Below, in pieces: positions 45,339 to 54,618 of a stretch of 64,000 bases of DNA (position 1 is its first letter; each line of letters opens with the position of its first letter). The stretch comes from Betaproteobacteria bacterium Ga0077532 (GTDB taxonomy: Bacteria; Pseudomonadota; Gammaproteobacteria; Burkholderiales; Ga0077523), in NCBI GenBank assembly GCA_001464895.1, contig LNEE01000027.1:62001-126000 (forward strand). Reading direction: 5' to 3'. A program made the position numbers and the translations under genes. The notes beneath the pieces were generated by a model. The model saw only the letters and a list, made by a program, of their open reading frames with translations. It did not search any database and was not told the origin of the DNA.

Positions 45339-46928
45339 TCACGGGAAGACCGTGCCCGTCAGGTCCGCCCCGGTGAAATCCGCCCCGGCGAGCGACGCCC
45401 CCGTGAAGTCGGCGTTCGTGAGGACGGCATTCACGAAGATGGACAGGTCGTTCCCGGTGCCAGTGAGGTCGGCGTCGATGAACACGGCGCTCGTGAAATC
45501 GCCCCCGGACAGGTCGGCGCCCGTGAAGTCCGTCTTGCTGAGGTCCGCACTCACGAACGTGCTGTTGCGGAGCGTCGCCCCGGCCAGCACGGAATCGATG
45601 AACGAGCTGCTGGTGAAGTCCGCCCCGTTGCCCTGGAGGTTGCTGAGGTCGGTCTTGTTCAGCACGGAGCCGAAGACGAAGGTGTCGGTGAGGTTCGCAC
45701 CGGCCAGGCTCGCATCGATGAAGGTCGTGCTGACGAGCGAGGCGCCGTGGGTGTCCGCATCGTCGCCGTCGCCGAAGTCAGCCCCTGCCATGTTGGCGAA
45801 CACGAACGTGGCGCTCGTCAGGTCGGTGTCGCGGAAGTCGGCGCCCGCGAAGTTCGACACATCAAAGATCGCGTCCTTCAGTTCCGCGCCGACGAAACTG
45901 GTGGTGGCGTCGCCCGTGGCGAGCCCGAGGTTGGCGTTGTTCAGGACGGCCCCGGTGAGGTCGGCCCCGACCAGGATGGCCTCGGTCAGGATCGCCCCGG
46001 TCAGGTCCGCACCGCGGAAGTTGGCGCCGGTGAGATCCGCACCGTTGAAGTTGGCCCCCGTGAGGTTCGCCCCGCTGAAGTCCGCGCCGGTCAGATCGGC
46101 GTCCTCGAAGAACGACTCGACCGCCTCGACGCCGGTGAAGAGCGCGCCCGCCATGTCGCTGTCGGCGAAGTTGGCGCCGTTCATCTTGGTGGGGTTGCTC
46201 TCGTCGTACGCCCGGAAGTCGGCGTTCACGAAGTTGCTGTCCTCGGACGAGAAGTTCGTGAGGTCGGCGCCGCGGAAGCTCAGATTGGTCGCGGTGGCGC
46301 CGTTGGCGGGCGACGTGTCGGTCCACGACATGTCGGCCATCTTCGCGAGGTCGAAGATCGCGTTCAGGATGTCGGCGTCGGTGAAGCCCACGTCGGTGAA
46401 GTCGACGCCGGTGAAGTCCGTGCCGACCGCGAGGATCCCTTCGAGATTGGTCCCGACGAGCTTCGCACCGACGAAGCTAGCGTTGGTGAGGTCGGCATCG
46501 CTGAGGCTCGCCATGGTGAGGTCAGCGCCATCGAACCGCGTGCCGCGCAGATTGGCGCCGGTCGTGCCGTCACCGCTCAGCGTAGCCATCACCAGGGTCG
46601 CACCGGTCAGATCGGCGTTGCTCAGGTTGATCGCGAAGGTGGTCAGCTCCGACATGTCGGCGCCGCGGAGGTTGGCGCCGCTCAGGTTGACGTTCTGCAA
46701 TGATGCGCGGAGGAAGCTCGTCTGCGAGAAGGCGCCGTTCGAGAGGAAGTTCGCGCCGCTCGCGTTCACGTTGTTCCAGACGGAACCCTCGAAATTGGTG
46801 CCCTCGAGCTTCGCGTTGACGAATCGGACGTTCGTGAGCACCGCGTCCTTGAAGGTCGAACCGTTGAGATCGCGGCCGTTGAAGTTGCGGCCGGTGAGTA
46901 CACGTCCTTCGAAGTTCATGACTGCCAT
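45339..46928 (-). CDS. large pentapeptide-repeat protein
   Basis: 529 residues from ATG 46928, chosen because AGGAG lies 6 bp before it; the ATG six bases earlier would abut that site. Nearly the whole length is A(D/N)L-x-(G/N/D) pentapeptide repeats such as GADLT, GANLT, NADLT and DADLT, predicted to form a long right-handed quadrilateral beta-helix of about 100 repeats (25 coils). No signal peptide is seen. An acidic insert (DFGDGDDADTHG) breaks the helix near the middle. It lies downstream of HlyD and the type I ABC exporter on the same strand (about 105 bp gap) and so is a candidate passenger, but the C-terminus (LTGTVFP) lacks a clear RTX motif. Alternatives are a cytosolic DNA-mimic protein. 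Confidence 0.9.
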   Translation of the reverse strand: MAVMNFEGRVLTGRNFNGRDLNGSTFKDAVLTNVRFVNAKLEGTNFEGSVWNNVNASGANFLSNGAFSQTSFLRASLQNVNLSGANLRGADMSELTTFAINLSNADLTGATLVMATLSGDGTTGANLRGTRFDGADLTMASLSDADLTNASFVGAKLVGTNLEGILAVGTDFTGVDFTDVGFTDADILNAIFDLAKMADMSWTDTSPANGATATNLSFRGADLTNFSSEDSNFVNADFRAYDESNPTKMNGANFADSDMAGALFTGVEAVESFFEDADLTGADFSGANLTGANFNGADLTGANFRGADLTGAILTEAILVGADLTGAVLNNANLGLATGDATTSFVGAELKDAIFDVSNFAGADFRDTDLTSATFVFANMAGADFGDGDDADTHGASLVSTTFIDASLAGANLTDTFVFGSVLNKTDLSNLQGNGADFTSSSFIDSVLAGATLRNSTFVSADLSKTDFTGADLSGGDFTSAVFIDADLTGTGNDLSIFVNAVLTNADFTGASLAGADFTGADLTGTVFP

Positions 46929-47033
46929 GGTCATCTCCTGGGGTGAGGATGGAACCCGTCGGCCGGAGCCGGGGGCTGGGGGGGAAAGCGGGTGACCGGT
47001 GGGCCGGTCGACTGCCGTTCTGCGACGGCGTGG

Positions 47034-48377
47034 TCAGGGCTCCCGCGCGCCACGGCGGAGCACATCCGCCACGGGCTGGGTGAGGTATTCCAGCGGCGTG
47101 CGCTCGCGGCCGCGGATGATCACTTCGGCGGGCATGCCCGCCTGCAGCTCGGGCGCGTCGGCACGCGCCAGGGCCCCGGTGTCGATCTCGACCTGCGCGA
47201 CGTAGTGGGCAGTGCGCGTCTGCGGGTCCACGAGCCGGTCGGCGGACACATAGGTGACGTGCCCTTCCACGGATGGGGTCGTGCGCGGATTGAACGCGGT
47301 GAAGCGGATGTCCGCCGCGAGCCCGCGGCGCACCTGTTCGATGTCCTCGGGGCGCACCTGCGCCTCGACGAGCAGCTTGGGTGCCGACGGCACGATGACG
47401 GCGATGGTCTCGCGCGGCGCGATCACCCCGCCGGGGGCGTGGAACTTCAGGTCCATCACCTCGCCGTCGACCGGCGCCACGATCACCTGCCGCGCCGCGG
47501 CGTCGGCGGGCTTGCGCAACTCCTCGCGCAGTTCCGCCAGTCGATGCGTCGCGATCTTCAACTGGTCGCTCGCCTGCTGCCGGTAGTCGTTGCCGAGCGT
47601 GCGCACCCGCAGATCGATGTCGATGCGGCGCTGCTCGGCCCGGGCGCGCTCGGATTCCCGCTCCGCCAGCTTCACGCCGTAGTCGGCCACCGTCGCCTGC
47701 AACTGACCCACGCGTGCCGCGGACACGAATCCATCGGAGACCAGCGAGCGGTTCGTGGCGAGTTCCTCCCGCTGGTGTCCGAGCGACCGCCTCGCCTCGA
47801 CGATCTGCGCCTCGACGGACTGCAGCTCCTGCGTGATCTTGTCGCGCTGCGCGCGCAGAAGCGCCACCTGCTCCACCAGGGCCTCGCGCTTCGCAGCGAA
47901 GAGCGCACGCTCGTTGTCGACGAGTTGCTGGAGCCGGGGATCCTGACGCGCCGCGGCTGCCAGCCCCGCAGGAATGGTCATGGACGCCAGACCCGCCTGC
48001 TCCGCCTCCAGACGCGCGATCGCCACCTCCTCGGCCCGCACGCGATAGTTCCAGCGGTCGATGTCGGCGGACACCGCGACGTCGCCCAGCACGACCAGCG
48101 GATCGCCCTGACGCACCCGCTGCCCGTTGCGAACGCGCACCTCCGCGACCTGCCCGCCCTCGGCGTGCTGTACCGGCCGCCGATTGAGGTCGACGGTCAC
48201 GACACCGGGCACCACGACCGCCGACGCCAGCGGGGCGAACGTGAGCCACGCGGCGGACGGCGCGATCGCCAGCAGGAACACCAGCCCGGCAGCCCGCGTG
48301 AGGAGGGACATCTCGCGCCGGTGCGATTCGACGAGGCCCTCGCTCGCCAGGTGGATGGGGATGTCGAGCACGTTCAT
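47034..48377 (-). CDS. HlyD/PrtE-family type I secretion adaptor
   Basis: 447 residues. A cytoplasmic N-terminus, one TM segment (AAGLVFLLAIAPSAAWLTF), then a periplasmic part: barrel-sandwich half (GVVTVDLNRRPVQHAEGGQVAEVRVRNGQRV), long coiled coil (150-300, LLRAQRDKITQELQSVEAQI...), and C-terminal beta-barrel (IVAPVDGEVMDLKFHAPGGVI). These link the inner-membrane ABC exporter to a TolC-type channel. Start ATGA overlap with the exporter gene gives strong coupling. No TolC gene is adjacent. Confidence 0.94.
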   Translation of the reverse strand: MNVLDIPIHLASEGLVESHRREMSLLTRAAGLVFLLAIAPSAAWLTFAPLASAVVVPGVVTVDLNRRPVQHAEGGQVAEVRVRNGQRVRQGDPLVVLGDVAVSADIDRWNYRVRAEEVAIARLEAEQAGLASMTIPAGLAAAARQDPRLQQLVDNERALFAAKREALVEQVALLRAQRDKITQELQSVEAQIVEARRSLGHQREELATNRSLVSDGFVSAARVGQLQATVADYGVKLAERESERARAEQRRIDIDLRVRTLGNDYRQQASDQLKIATHRLAELREELRKPADAAARQVIVAPVDGEVMDLKFHAPGGVIAPRETIAVIVPSAPKLLVEAQVRPEDIEQVRRGLAADIRFTAFNPRTTPSVEGHVTYVSADRLVDPQTRTAHYVAQVEIDTGALARADAPELQAGMPAEVIIRGRERTPLEYLTQPVADVLRRGAREP

Positions 48378-50140
48378 CGTGCGGCTCCTTCGAGTCGATC
48401 GGTGCGGGGCACGGGCGCGATGTGCGCCACGCTCTTCGATGCGCCGGACAGCGCGGCCAGCACCTCGGCGACCGGTCCCTCGCGCTTCGTCCTGCCGGCG
48501 TCGAGAACGAGCAGGCGATCCATGTGCTGCACGAGGCTGGTCCGATGGGTGACGGCGATGACGGTGATCTCGCCGCGGAGCGCCTTCAGCGCCTCGCCGA
48601 GCGCGATCTCGCCGTCACCGTCGAGGCTCGCGTTGGGTTCGTCGAGCACCAGCAGCCGGGGATTGCCGTAGAGCGCGCGCGCCAGCGCGATCCGCTGCCG
48701 CTGCCCGGGCGAGATGAGCGCACTGTTCGCTTCGACCACGGTCTCGTAGCCGTCGCGCAGCGTGAGGATCATGTCGTGCACGCCCGCACGACGCGCCGCT
48801 TCGAGCACCTTCTCGGAATCCACGATGCCGAGCCGGGCGATGTTCTCCGCGACGGTGCCTGCGAAGAGCTGGACATCCTGCGGGACGTAACCGATCGACG
48901 GGCCGACCTCGGCGCGCGACCACTGCGCGAGGTCCACGCCGTCGAGCCGTACGATGCCGCCGCCGGGTTTCCACACGCCGACGAGCAGGCGCGCGAGCGT
49001 GGACTTCCCGGATCCGCTCGGGCCGATGATCGCCATGGATTCCCCCGGCGCGAGTTCGAGCGAGACGCCCGAGAGCGTCGCGCGGTCGCTGCCCGGCGGC
49101 TGATAGGAAAGCTCGTGCGCCTCCAGCCGCCCGAGCGGCGCCGGGAGGGCCATGTGTTGCGCAGGCGCGGCGCTGCGCGCCAGGAGTGTCTGCAGACGTA
49201 GCCAGGCGGCCCGGGCATCGACCAGCAGCGACCAGTTGGCCACCAGCTGCTCGACCGGCGCGAGCGCCCGACCCAGGAGCACCGTCGTCGCGATCATCAC
49301 GCCCGGGGACGCACGCTGTTCGATCACCAGCCACGCCCCCACCGCCAGCATCGCCACCTGCACCGACTGCCGCAGCGTGCGGGCGAGCGCCGCGGTCCAG
49401 GCCGAGCGACGTACGACGGCACCCTGCGTGGCGAGCACCCGCTCGTTCATCGCGGCCCAGCGCCCGAGCACCGGCGCCGCGAGTCCGAGCGCACGCGACA
49501 CCTCCGCATTGCGCATGGTGTCCTCGAGCCACTGCTGGGCGTGCGCGGCATCGGTCTGCCCCTGCGCGAGCCGAGACTTCGTGAGCAGACTCGTCGCGAG
49601 CGCCAGACCGAGCATCAGCGCCGCCGCGATGGTCGCCGTGACGCCGAGCATCGGATGCGCGAGCGCGATCACCGCGACGTACACGAACAGCCAGGGCGCG
49701 TCGAACACGGCGAGCACGCCATTCGCCGCAAAGGCGCGGCGCAATGTGGCAACGTCGCGCAGCGCGGTGGACGCACCGGCCGAACGCAAGGATCCACCGT
49801 CGATCAGCCCGCCCGCCACCGCGGGCATGAGCGCATCGCCGATCACCTGCCCGAGCAGGCCCTGCAGACGCGTCCGGACGTAGTCGAGCACAAAGAGGAG
49901 CATCAACGCGATCGCCGTCCCGGCCAGCAGGACGAGCAGCGTGTCCATGCTGCGACTCACGAGGACGCGATCGAACACCTGCAGCATGAAGATCGACGGG
50001 GCGAGCACCAGGAGGTTCATCGCCACGGACAGCAACACGGTCCAACGAAGCGGACCGTGCAGATGCCGGCCCAGGGAGGACGTCCCGCGGGAACCGCACT
50101 CCGCCCGGTCGATCATGGGACCCGCATCCGCGCCCGTCAT
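48374..50140 (-). CDS. type I secretion ABC transporter (PrtD-type)
   Basis: 588 residues from ATG 50140. The TM domain (six predicted helices, LHGPLRWTVLLSVAMNLLVLAPSIFMLQVFDRVL...) precedes an ATPase domain with Walker A GPSGSGKST, the signature SPGQRQRIALARAL (C-loop with Pro in the second position) and Walker B LLVLDEPNASLD. This is the PrtD/HasD subfamily, without C39 peptidase-like domain. It exports proteins with C-terminal signals from the cytosol together with HlyD. An ATG at 50116 is an alternative start. Passengers could be the pentapeptide-repeat protein. Confidence 0.94.
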   Translation of the reverse strand: MTGADAGPMIDRAECGSRGTSSLGRHLHGPLRWTVLLSVAMNLLVLAPSIFMLQVFDRVLVSRSMDTLLVLLAGTAIALMLLFVLDYVRTRLQGLLGQVIGDALMPAVAGGLIDGGSLRSAGASTALRDVATLRRAFAANGVLAVFDAPWLFVYVAVIALAHPMLGVTATIAAALMLGLALATSLLTKSRLAQGQTDAAHAQQWLEDTMRNAEVSRALGLAAPVLGRWAAMNERVLATQGAVVRRSAWTAALARTLRQSVQVAMLAVGAWLVIEQRASPGVMIATTVLLGRALAPVEQLVANWSLLVDARAAWLRLQTLLARSAAPAQHMALPAPLGRLEAHELSYQPPGSDRATLSGVSLELAPGESMAIIGPSGSGKSTLARLLVGVWKPGGGIVRLDGVDLAQWSRAEVGPSIGYVPQDVQLFAGTVAENIARLGIVDSEKVLEAARRAGVHDMILTLRDGYETVVEANSALISPGQRQRIALARALYGNPRLLVLDEPNASLDGDGEIALGEALKALRGEITVIAVTHRTSLVQHMDRLLVLDAGRTKREGPVAEVLAALSGASKSVAHIAPVPRTDRLEGAAR

Positions 50141-51020
50141 GGACGGCACCCCACGCGCGCGGCGAACATGCCAGACCTGCGCGCCGGACACTGCAGATGG
50201 CAAGCCTTTCCGGACGAGCGCGGTGGGACACGAGGCCCGGCGGGGGATCGGCGTGGCGTCCACGCGTGAAGCAGAGCGGTCGTCGATGCGAAGGAACCGT
50301 GCAGATCGGAACGGTTGCAACACATGGTGCGGATCTCCTGCCGGCACATCGCCGGAACACGCTGAGCGGATTCGAATGGGCTTTCCCGGAGGCAGTCGCC
50401 GTCTCCTTCCAGGTCGGACGGCCATGCCGGAAGGACCCGTAGCGCCGTCTTCCGGATGGCCTGTCCCCCGAAGACGCGTGACCACCGCGAGTTATTTCCC
50501 ACGGGCGAATAAATGTTTCGGAAGGGGAATGCGTGGATGGGCCATCGTTCGTAGGAACGGGCGATGCCCACCTCTCGGGCCGGTCGGCCCGCGGCGGGGG
50601 GCCCGCGTGGAGTACCAACAAGGGGAGGACCCCTTGTATATCCCCCCGTGGTGCATCGCCCGCTTTCGGGATCGGCCACGCTTTTGTAGGAGCGGGCCAT
50701 GCCCGCGAAAGAGATGGTTCCGGTCGCGGCGTTTCCTTGCACTCACCGCGGGCGGCGGACACACCATCAGCCGTGGCCATGGGCGAGCTTCTGTAGGAGC
50801 GGGCCATGCCCGCGAAAGCGATCGTTCCGGTCGATGCGCTTCCTGGCATCCACCGCTTTCGGGGCCATGGGCCCCTCCTACAAGGGCGGGGCCCCTCCTA
50901 CAAGGGCTTGGCCCCTCGTACAGTGGCCGTGGACATGCCAGCCCCTGCCGGGAAGCCTGCACAAGCCTCGCTTCGACGGACGAACCCCGGGCGCCCCGGT
51001 TCCGATCATCCCGGCAGCCC
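50141..51020. other. gene-free interval with composite repeats upstream of the exporter
   Basis: About 880 bp with no credible gene. An AT-richer patch near 50490-50525 (GTTATTTCCCACGGGCGAATAAA) is a plausible promoter region for the minus-strand exporter operon. The right part consists of the composite repeat block listed separately. Confidence 0.5.
50580..50935. repeat. composite repeat block (REP elements plus CAAGGGG hairpin element)
   Basis: Contains the hairpin CAAGGGG-AGGA-CCCCTTG (50619-50636), REP elements at 50685-50711 and 50792-50820 and degenerate GGGGCCATGGGCCCC-type elements (50854-50920). The same parts, some in opposite orientation, occur at 56955-57532. Confidence 0.85.
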
Positions 51021-51833
51021 TCAGCTCAGCAGAAAGTAAGCGGCGTGGGAAAGCGTTCCGTCCTCGGCACACGCCGACAGCGAGCGGTTCGACCCGACGA
51101 TCCCGTGACAGGCGATGTCGATCGGCCGCTCGCACGCGTGCGCCAGGTCATGCATTGCCGCCGACCACTCGTGGGCCGTCGGTCGCCGGCGGACGGAAGC
51201 GATGGGCACCGCCGGGGGATCGTCTGCGCTCCAGACGCGAATCGGCATGCTGAGGAAAGCGACGCCGGGTTCCGCGGTGGCGAGCCCGCCGAGGCCTTCG
51301 GGGTAGGGAACTGCAGGGTCGGGCAGCGGGAGCCGTCGCGGATGGCACAGCGCAAGGCGCGACACCCGCGCCGGGCGGGCCGCGGCGTAACGCAGCGCGA
51401 AGTCAGCCCCGATGCCGTGACCGAACAGTCGGAGCGGCCTCGGGGCCAGGCTGGTCAGCATCCAGACCTGCGCGAGCATCGCGTCGAGGGCGGTGTCCGC
51501 TTCGACGCGCCCGGTGCCCACTGCGATGCGATCGAAGCGCCGATACCGTTCCAGGCCGAAGACCGGCGCGACCAGCACCGCTCCATAGGCCTCGGCCACG
51601 TGTACGAACCACGTGGAGAGTTCTACGACATCCCGCGCACCGCCGTGCACGGCCACGAGGACCGGTGCCGATTCGTTCAGCGTGTGCGGCGTGTAGAGCA
51701 GGTACCACTGCTGAGGGTCCGATGCGAGCGAACGCGTGATCAGCGTACCGCGCTCGTGCGACTGCAAGGGGTAGTTGCTGAAGCGCGAGAGCCCGCCGGG
51801 CGAGATCAGGCGTTGTGGCGTGCGGAACGTCAT
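51021..51833 (-). CDS. alpha/beta-hydrolase-like protein lacking the catalytic serine
   Basis: 270 residues from ATG 51833, overlapping the upstream gene by ATGA. Fold markers: PVLVAVHGGARDVVELSTWF (oxyanion HG region), LRLFGHGIGADFALRYAA for the nucleophile elbow. The elbow reads G138-H-G140-I-G142, so the expected Ser of G-x-S-x-G is Gly. A C-terminal His region (IDIACHGIVGSN) is present. Catalysis of the usual type is therefore unlikely. The function may be binding or structural. It forms a pair with the next gene, also lacking its key residue. Confidence 0.8.
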   Translation of the reverse strand: MTFRTPQRLISPGGLSRFSNYPLQSHERGTLITRSLASDPQQWYLLYTPHTLNESAPVLVAVHGGARDVVELSTWFVHVAEAYGAVLVAPVFGLERYRRFDRIAVGTGRVEADTALDAMLAQVWMLTSLAPRPLRLFGHGIGADFALRYAAARPARVSRLALCHPRRLPLPDPAVPYPEGLGGLATAEPGVAFLSMPIRVWSADDPPAVPIASVRRRPTAHEWSAAMHDLAHACERPIDIACHGIVGSNRSLSACAEDGTLSHAAYFLLS

Positions 51834-52936
51834 TCCGTCCCCTCTGCGCAGCGCGCTGCCACGTCCATGAACAGCGTCTCGGCCCGGCGGGGTTGCGCGA
51901 GTTCCTCGAACCGCAGGCAGGCGAGCCCGCTGGCGCTGAAAGCCACACGCACGGCGAGCGGCGAGCGCATCAGCATGCCGCTGAGGGCGATCACCGGCAC
52001 GCCCGCGCGGTCGAGCATGCGCGCCCCCGCGACAGCGCCTGCCGCATCGGGCGCTGCGATGATCGCGCCATCGACGAGGTCCGCGAAGGGTGCCGTCCGG
52101 ATCAGTGTTCCGGAGTCGGCTTCGCACAGCGGGCTCGCGAGTTCGACCACGATCACGTCCAGCAGATGCTGACCGAGGTGGGTGAGGATCCCGGTCATCA
52201 GTTCGACGAGCGCCACCTGATCGAGCGTGGCGGTCGAGACGTGTCCCAGGTCGGTCGGATCGACCACCACCTCCGCGCCGGCGTCCTGCAGGAGCCAACG
52301 CTCCGAGCCCGATGCGACGGCGGTCACTCGTGCAACGCCAACGCGGCAGCGCGCACGGACCAGTCCGCGGACGAGTCGGGACGTCGCCTGCATCGCACCG
52401 GCGTTCGAGGCAGTCCCGACGCAGGCGATGACCGGCGGCAGGGGGCCGGCCGGCGTACCCGGACGCAGTGCGAATCCGGACACGTTCAGCAGCGCGCCGT
52501 CGCTGGCCGCCAGCAACCCCAGCGGGGTGATGCGCGTCGGGCTCAGGCTTCCTTCGCAGGCCGTCGCCACGAGCGAAGCGACGCCGCCCGTCGCGACGAG
52601 GTGGCAGGGTCCCAGGTTCGGCGGGACGTAGGCCTCGAAGCGCTCCGGCGACAGATCGTCGCCGTAGGCCACGACGATCTCGTCGCCCTCGAACAATGCG
52701 CACGTCCGGCCGGTGGCGAGATCGAGACGGTCGGGTTCGCCCACGTGGTCGACGCGGGCGAGCACCACATCGCCCGACCTCGGCACGAGGCCCGGTCCGT
52801 TCACAGGGCTGCCGAACGCCGCTGTGTCGACCCGTCGGACACTGTCTGCAATCCGCACATGGCGCGGCGGACCGGATGGGTCGGATGGCTGGGCGTGGGG
52901 GCTGGGCGCGCTCCAGACGAGGCGAGTGCGGGTCAT
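51830..52936 (-). CDS. uncharacterised protein with DUF1611-like P-loop remnant
   Basis: 368 residues from ATG 52936, preceded by GGAG. An N-terminal domain (TRTCALFEGDEIVVAYGDDLSPE) is followed by a nucleotide-binding-like half: VIACVGTASNAGAM at 168-182, where the Walker A Lys/Thr of GxxxxGKT is replaced by A181-M182. Then a GTASNAG-type Rossmann region and LLDVIVVELASPL. Overall it resembles DUF1611-type proteins, but the ATP-binding Lys is absent. Function unknown. Coupled to the hydrolase-like gene; both lie 80 bp from the protease gene and on the same strand. Confidence 0.7.
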   Translation of the reverse strand: MTRTRLVWSAPSPHAQPSDPSGPPRHVRIADSVRRVDTAAFGSPVNGPGLVPRSGDVVLARVDHVGEPDRLDLATGRTCALFEGDEIVVAYGDDLSPERFEAYVPPNLGPCHLVATGGVASLVATACEGSLSPTRITPLGLLAASDGALLNVSGFALRPGTPAGPLPPVIACVGTASNAGAMQATSRLVRGLVRARCRVGVARVTAVASGSERWLLQDAGAEVVVDPTDLGHVSTATLDQVALVELMTGILTHLGQHLLDVIVVELASPLCEADSGTLIRTAPFADLVDGAIIAAPDAAGAVAGARMLDRAGVPVIALSGMLMRSPLAVRVAFSASGLACLRFEELAQPRRAETLFMDVAARCAEGTE

Positions 52937-53018
52937 TACGGTCTCCGTTGTTGTGTGTTGCCACACGACAACGGCACAGCCGACCCGATATTCCCGCCGG
53001 CGCAGGCCTCGGTGTGCG

Positions 53019-54407
53019 CTAACGCAACAGGGGAACCGCCGTGGTCCGACAGTGGGCGACGGCCTGGAGAAGTCCGTGGCCGAAGATGGCGTCATGGCCG
53101 GGGTCACCGAGATCGCGGGTGCGGCCCGACAACTGCCGGCGCACTTCTCCGGGGCCGAGCCGGGGATGCGCCCCCAGCAGCCGCGCCACGGAGGCGGTGA
53201 CGAACGGCGCTGCGATCGATGTGCCCGACTGCGTGGTCGTCTTGCGGGCCAGCCAGCCGCCCGTGTTCGCCACCGGGATGTCGACGCCGGGTGCGGCCAG
53301 CGTCACGTGTGTGCCCTGGCCCGCCCAGCGATACACGCGCAGCGCTTCGTCGACAGCCGTCACGCCGATCACGGATGGATACGCCGCGGGATACCGAGGC
53401 GCCGCGCGGGGCCCCGCGTTGCCGACCGCAGCGATGAGCACGGCGCCGCGGCGCTCTGCCGTCTGGACCGCCTGTTCGACGAGGGCGTTGGCTGGCCCCG
53501 CGAAGCTGAGATTGATGACTCGGACGCGGAGGGCCAGCAGTTGATCGAGTGCCGCGAGCAGATCGAACGCGTCCATGCGATCCCCACCCGACCCGGCATG
53601 GAAGGCATCGACCGCCACGAGGCGCGCCGAAGGGAGCAATCCGACCACCTCTCCCGGCGCACGGCCGACGAGCACGGAAGCGACCGCCGTACCGTGGCTC
53701 CTGCCGCCGGGTCTGCGGTCGGCGCCGCGCGCCACATGGGTCTCGATGCGGCTGCCGCGCAGCGTCGGGTGATCGGTGGCGATCGCGGTGTCGATGAGTC
53801 CCACGGTGATGTCGGCTTCGCAAGGGTCCGCGAGCGGCGCCCAGGCAACCAGTTGCCTCGCACGGCAGGCGCGTCCGGCGCAGGGGTCCGCCGCGGGGCG
53901 ATAGAGGTGATTGGCGTCGACGGTCGCGCCTCCGGCGATGTCCCGGACGAGTTGCGCAGCGCTCGCCACCGAGTAGGCGCGGGGTACGCGGAACCGGACC
54001 TCCTCGACGTCCAGGGTGGCGAGGCGACGGCGTTGCAGGGTGAAGAAGCCGCGCGCCTGCAGACGGTCGATGTCACCCGGGCTGAGCCCCGAAGCGACGA
54101 TCTCGTCGCGTTCGAAGTCGATCGGCACGCCCGCACCACCGCCGGGATCGGGGAAGGCCTCGCCCCGCCCGTCCATGCGATCGTCGATGTCGCGGCTCTC
54201 CCACCGGTCGTCGTCGAATGCATCGCGACCGCCACGATCGTCATCGTCCGCGCGCGCATCGGGAGCACTGCCCAGGAGGGCGCCGCCGGTCAGCAGAACG
54301 GCCGCAAGCAACGCAAGTGCGAGGACGAACCGGCGCACGCGAGCGCCGTCCGCAGCCGCCCCGCGCCGCGCGCCATCACCGTGCCCCACCCGAGGGAGTT
54401 CCCGCAT
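53019..54407 (-). CDS. exported S8 (subtilisin-like) serine protease
   Basis: 462 residues from ATG 54407. A leader with a hydrophobic segment (FVLALALLAAVLLTGGALLG, near 27-46) is followed by an acidic linker (DDDDRGGRDAFDDDR) and a prodomain-like region. The catalytic triad is D206 (VGLIDTAI), H238 (RSHGTAVAS) and S397 (QSGTSIAAPF). It may mature surface or secreted proteins. It is divergent from the ECF sigma gene, with about 210 bp between the starts. Confidence 0.92.
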   Translation of the reverse strand: MRELPRVGHGDGARRGAAADGARVRRFVLALALLAAVLLTGGALLGSAPDARADDDDRGGRDAFDDDRWESRDIDDRMDGRGEAFPDPGGGAGVPIDFERDEIVASGLSPGDIDRLQARGFFTLQRRRLATLDVEEVRFRVPRAYSVASAAQLVRDIAGGATVDANHLYRPAADPCAGRACRARQLVAWAPLADPCEADITVGLIDTAIATDHPTLRGSRIETHVARGADRRPGGRSHGTAVASVLVGRAPGEVVGLLPSARLVAVDAFHAGSGGDRMDAFDLLAALDQLLALRVRVINLSFAGPANALVEQAVQTAERRGAVLIAAVGNAGPRAAPRYPAAYPSVIGVTAVDEALRVYRWAGQGTHVTLAAPGVDIPVANTGGWLARKTTTQSGTSIAAPFVTASVARLLGAHPRLGPGEVRRQLSGRTRDLGDPGHDAIFGHGLLQAVAHCRTTAVPLLR

Positions 54408-54618
54408 AATCCGACCCTTGCAAAGTTCCGTTGCGATCGTCGCTGCCTGTGCCGTTCTCCGATCCCGGCAGCCCGGACACCCATCGGAACCCATGCGCCC
54501 CGCCCCGGCCCGGCGCCGGAATGTCATGCAGAACACGCGTTGCAACGGCCGTCTCTTCCCACCTCCGGGAATAAATGCGGCGGTTCGCGCGATTACAACA
54601 CGACGAGGAGTGTGGTCC

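Noticed and set aside
45199-46995. Plus-strand frames antisense to the pentapeptide-repeat gene
   Set aside because: Their repeats (such as EVGA or VRSAPVKSA) are reverse-complement images of the pentapeptide codons.
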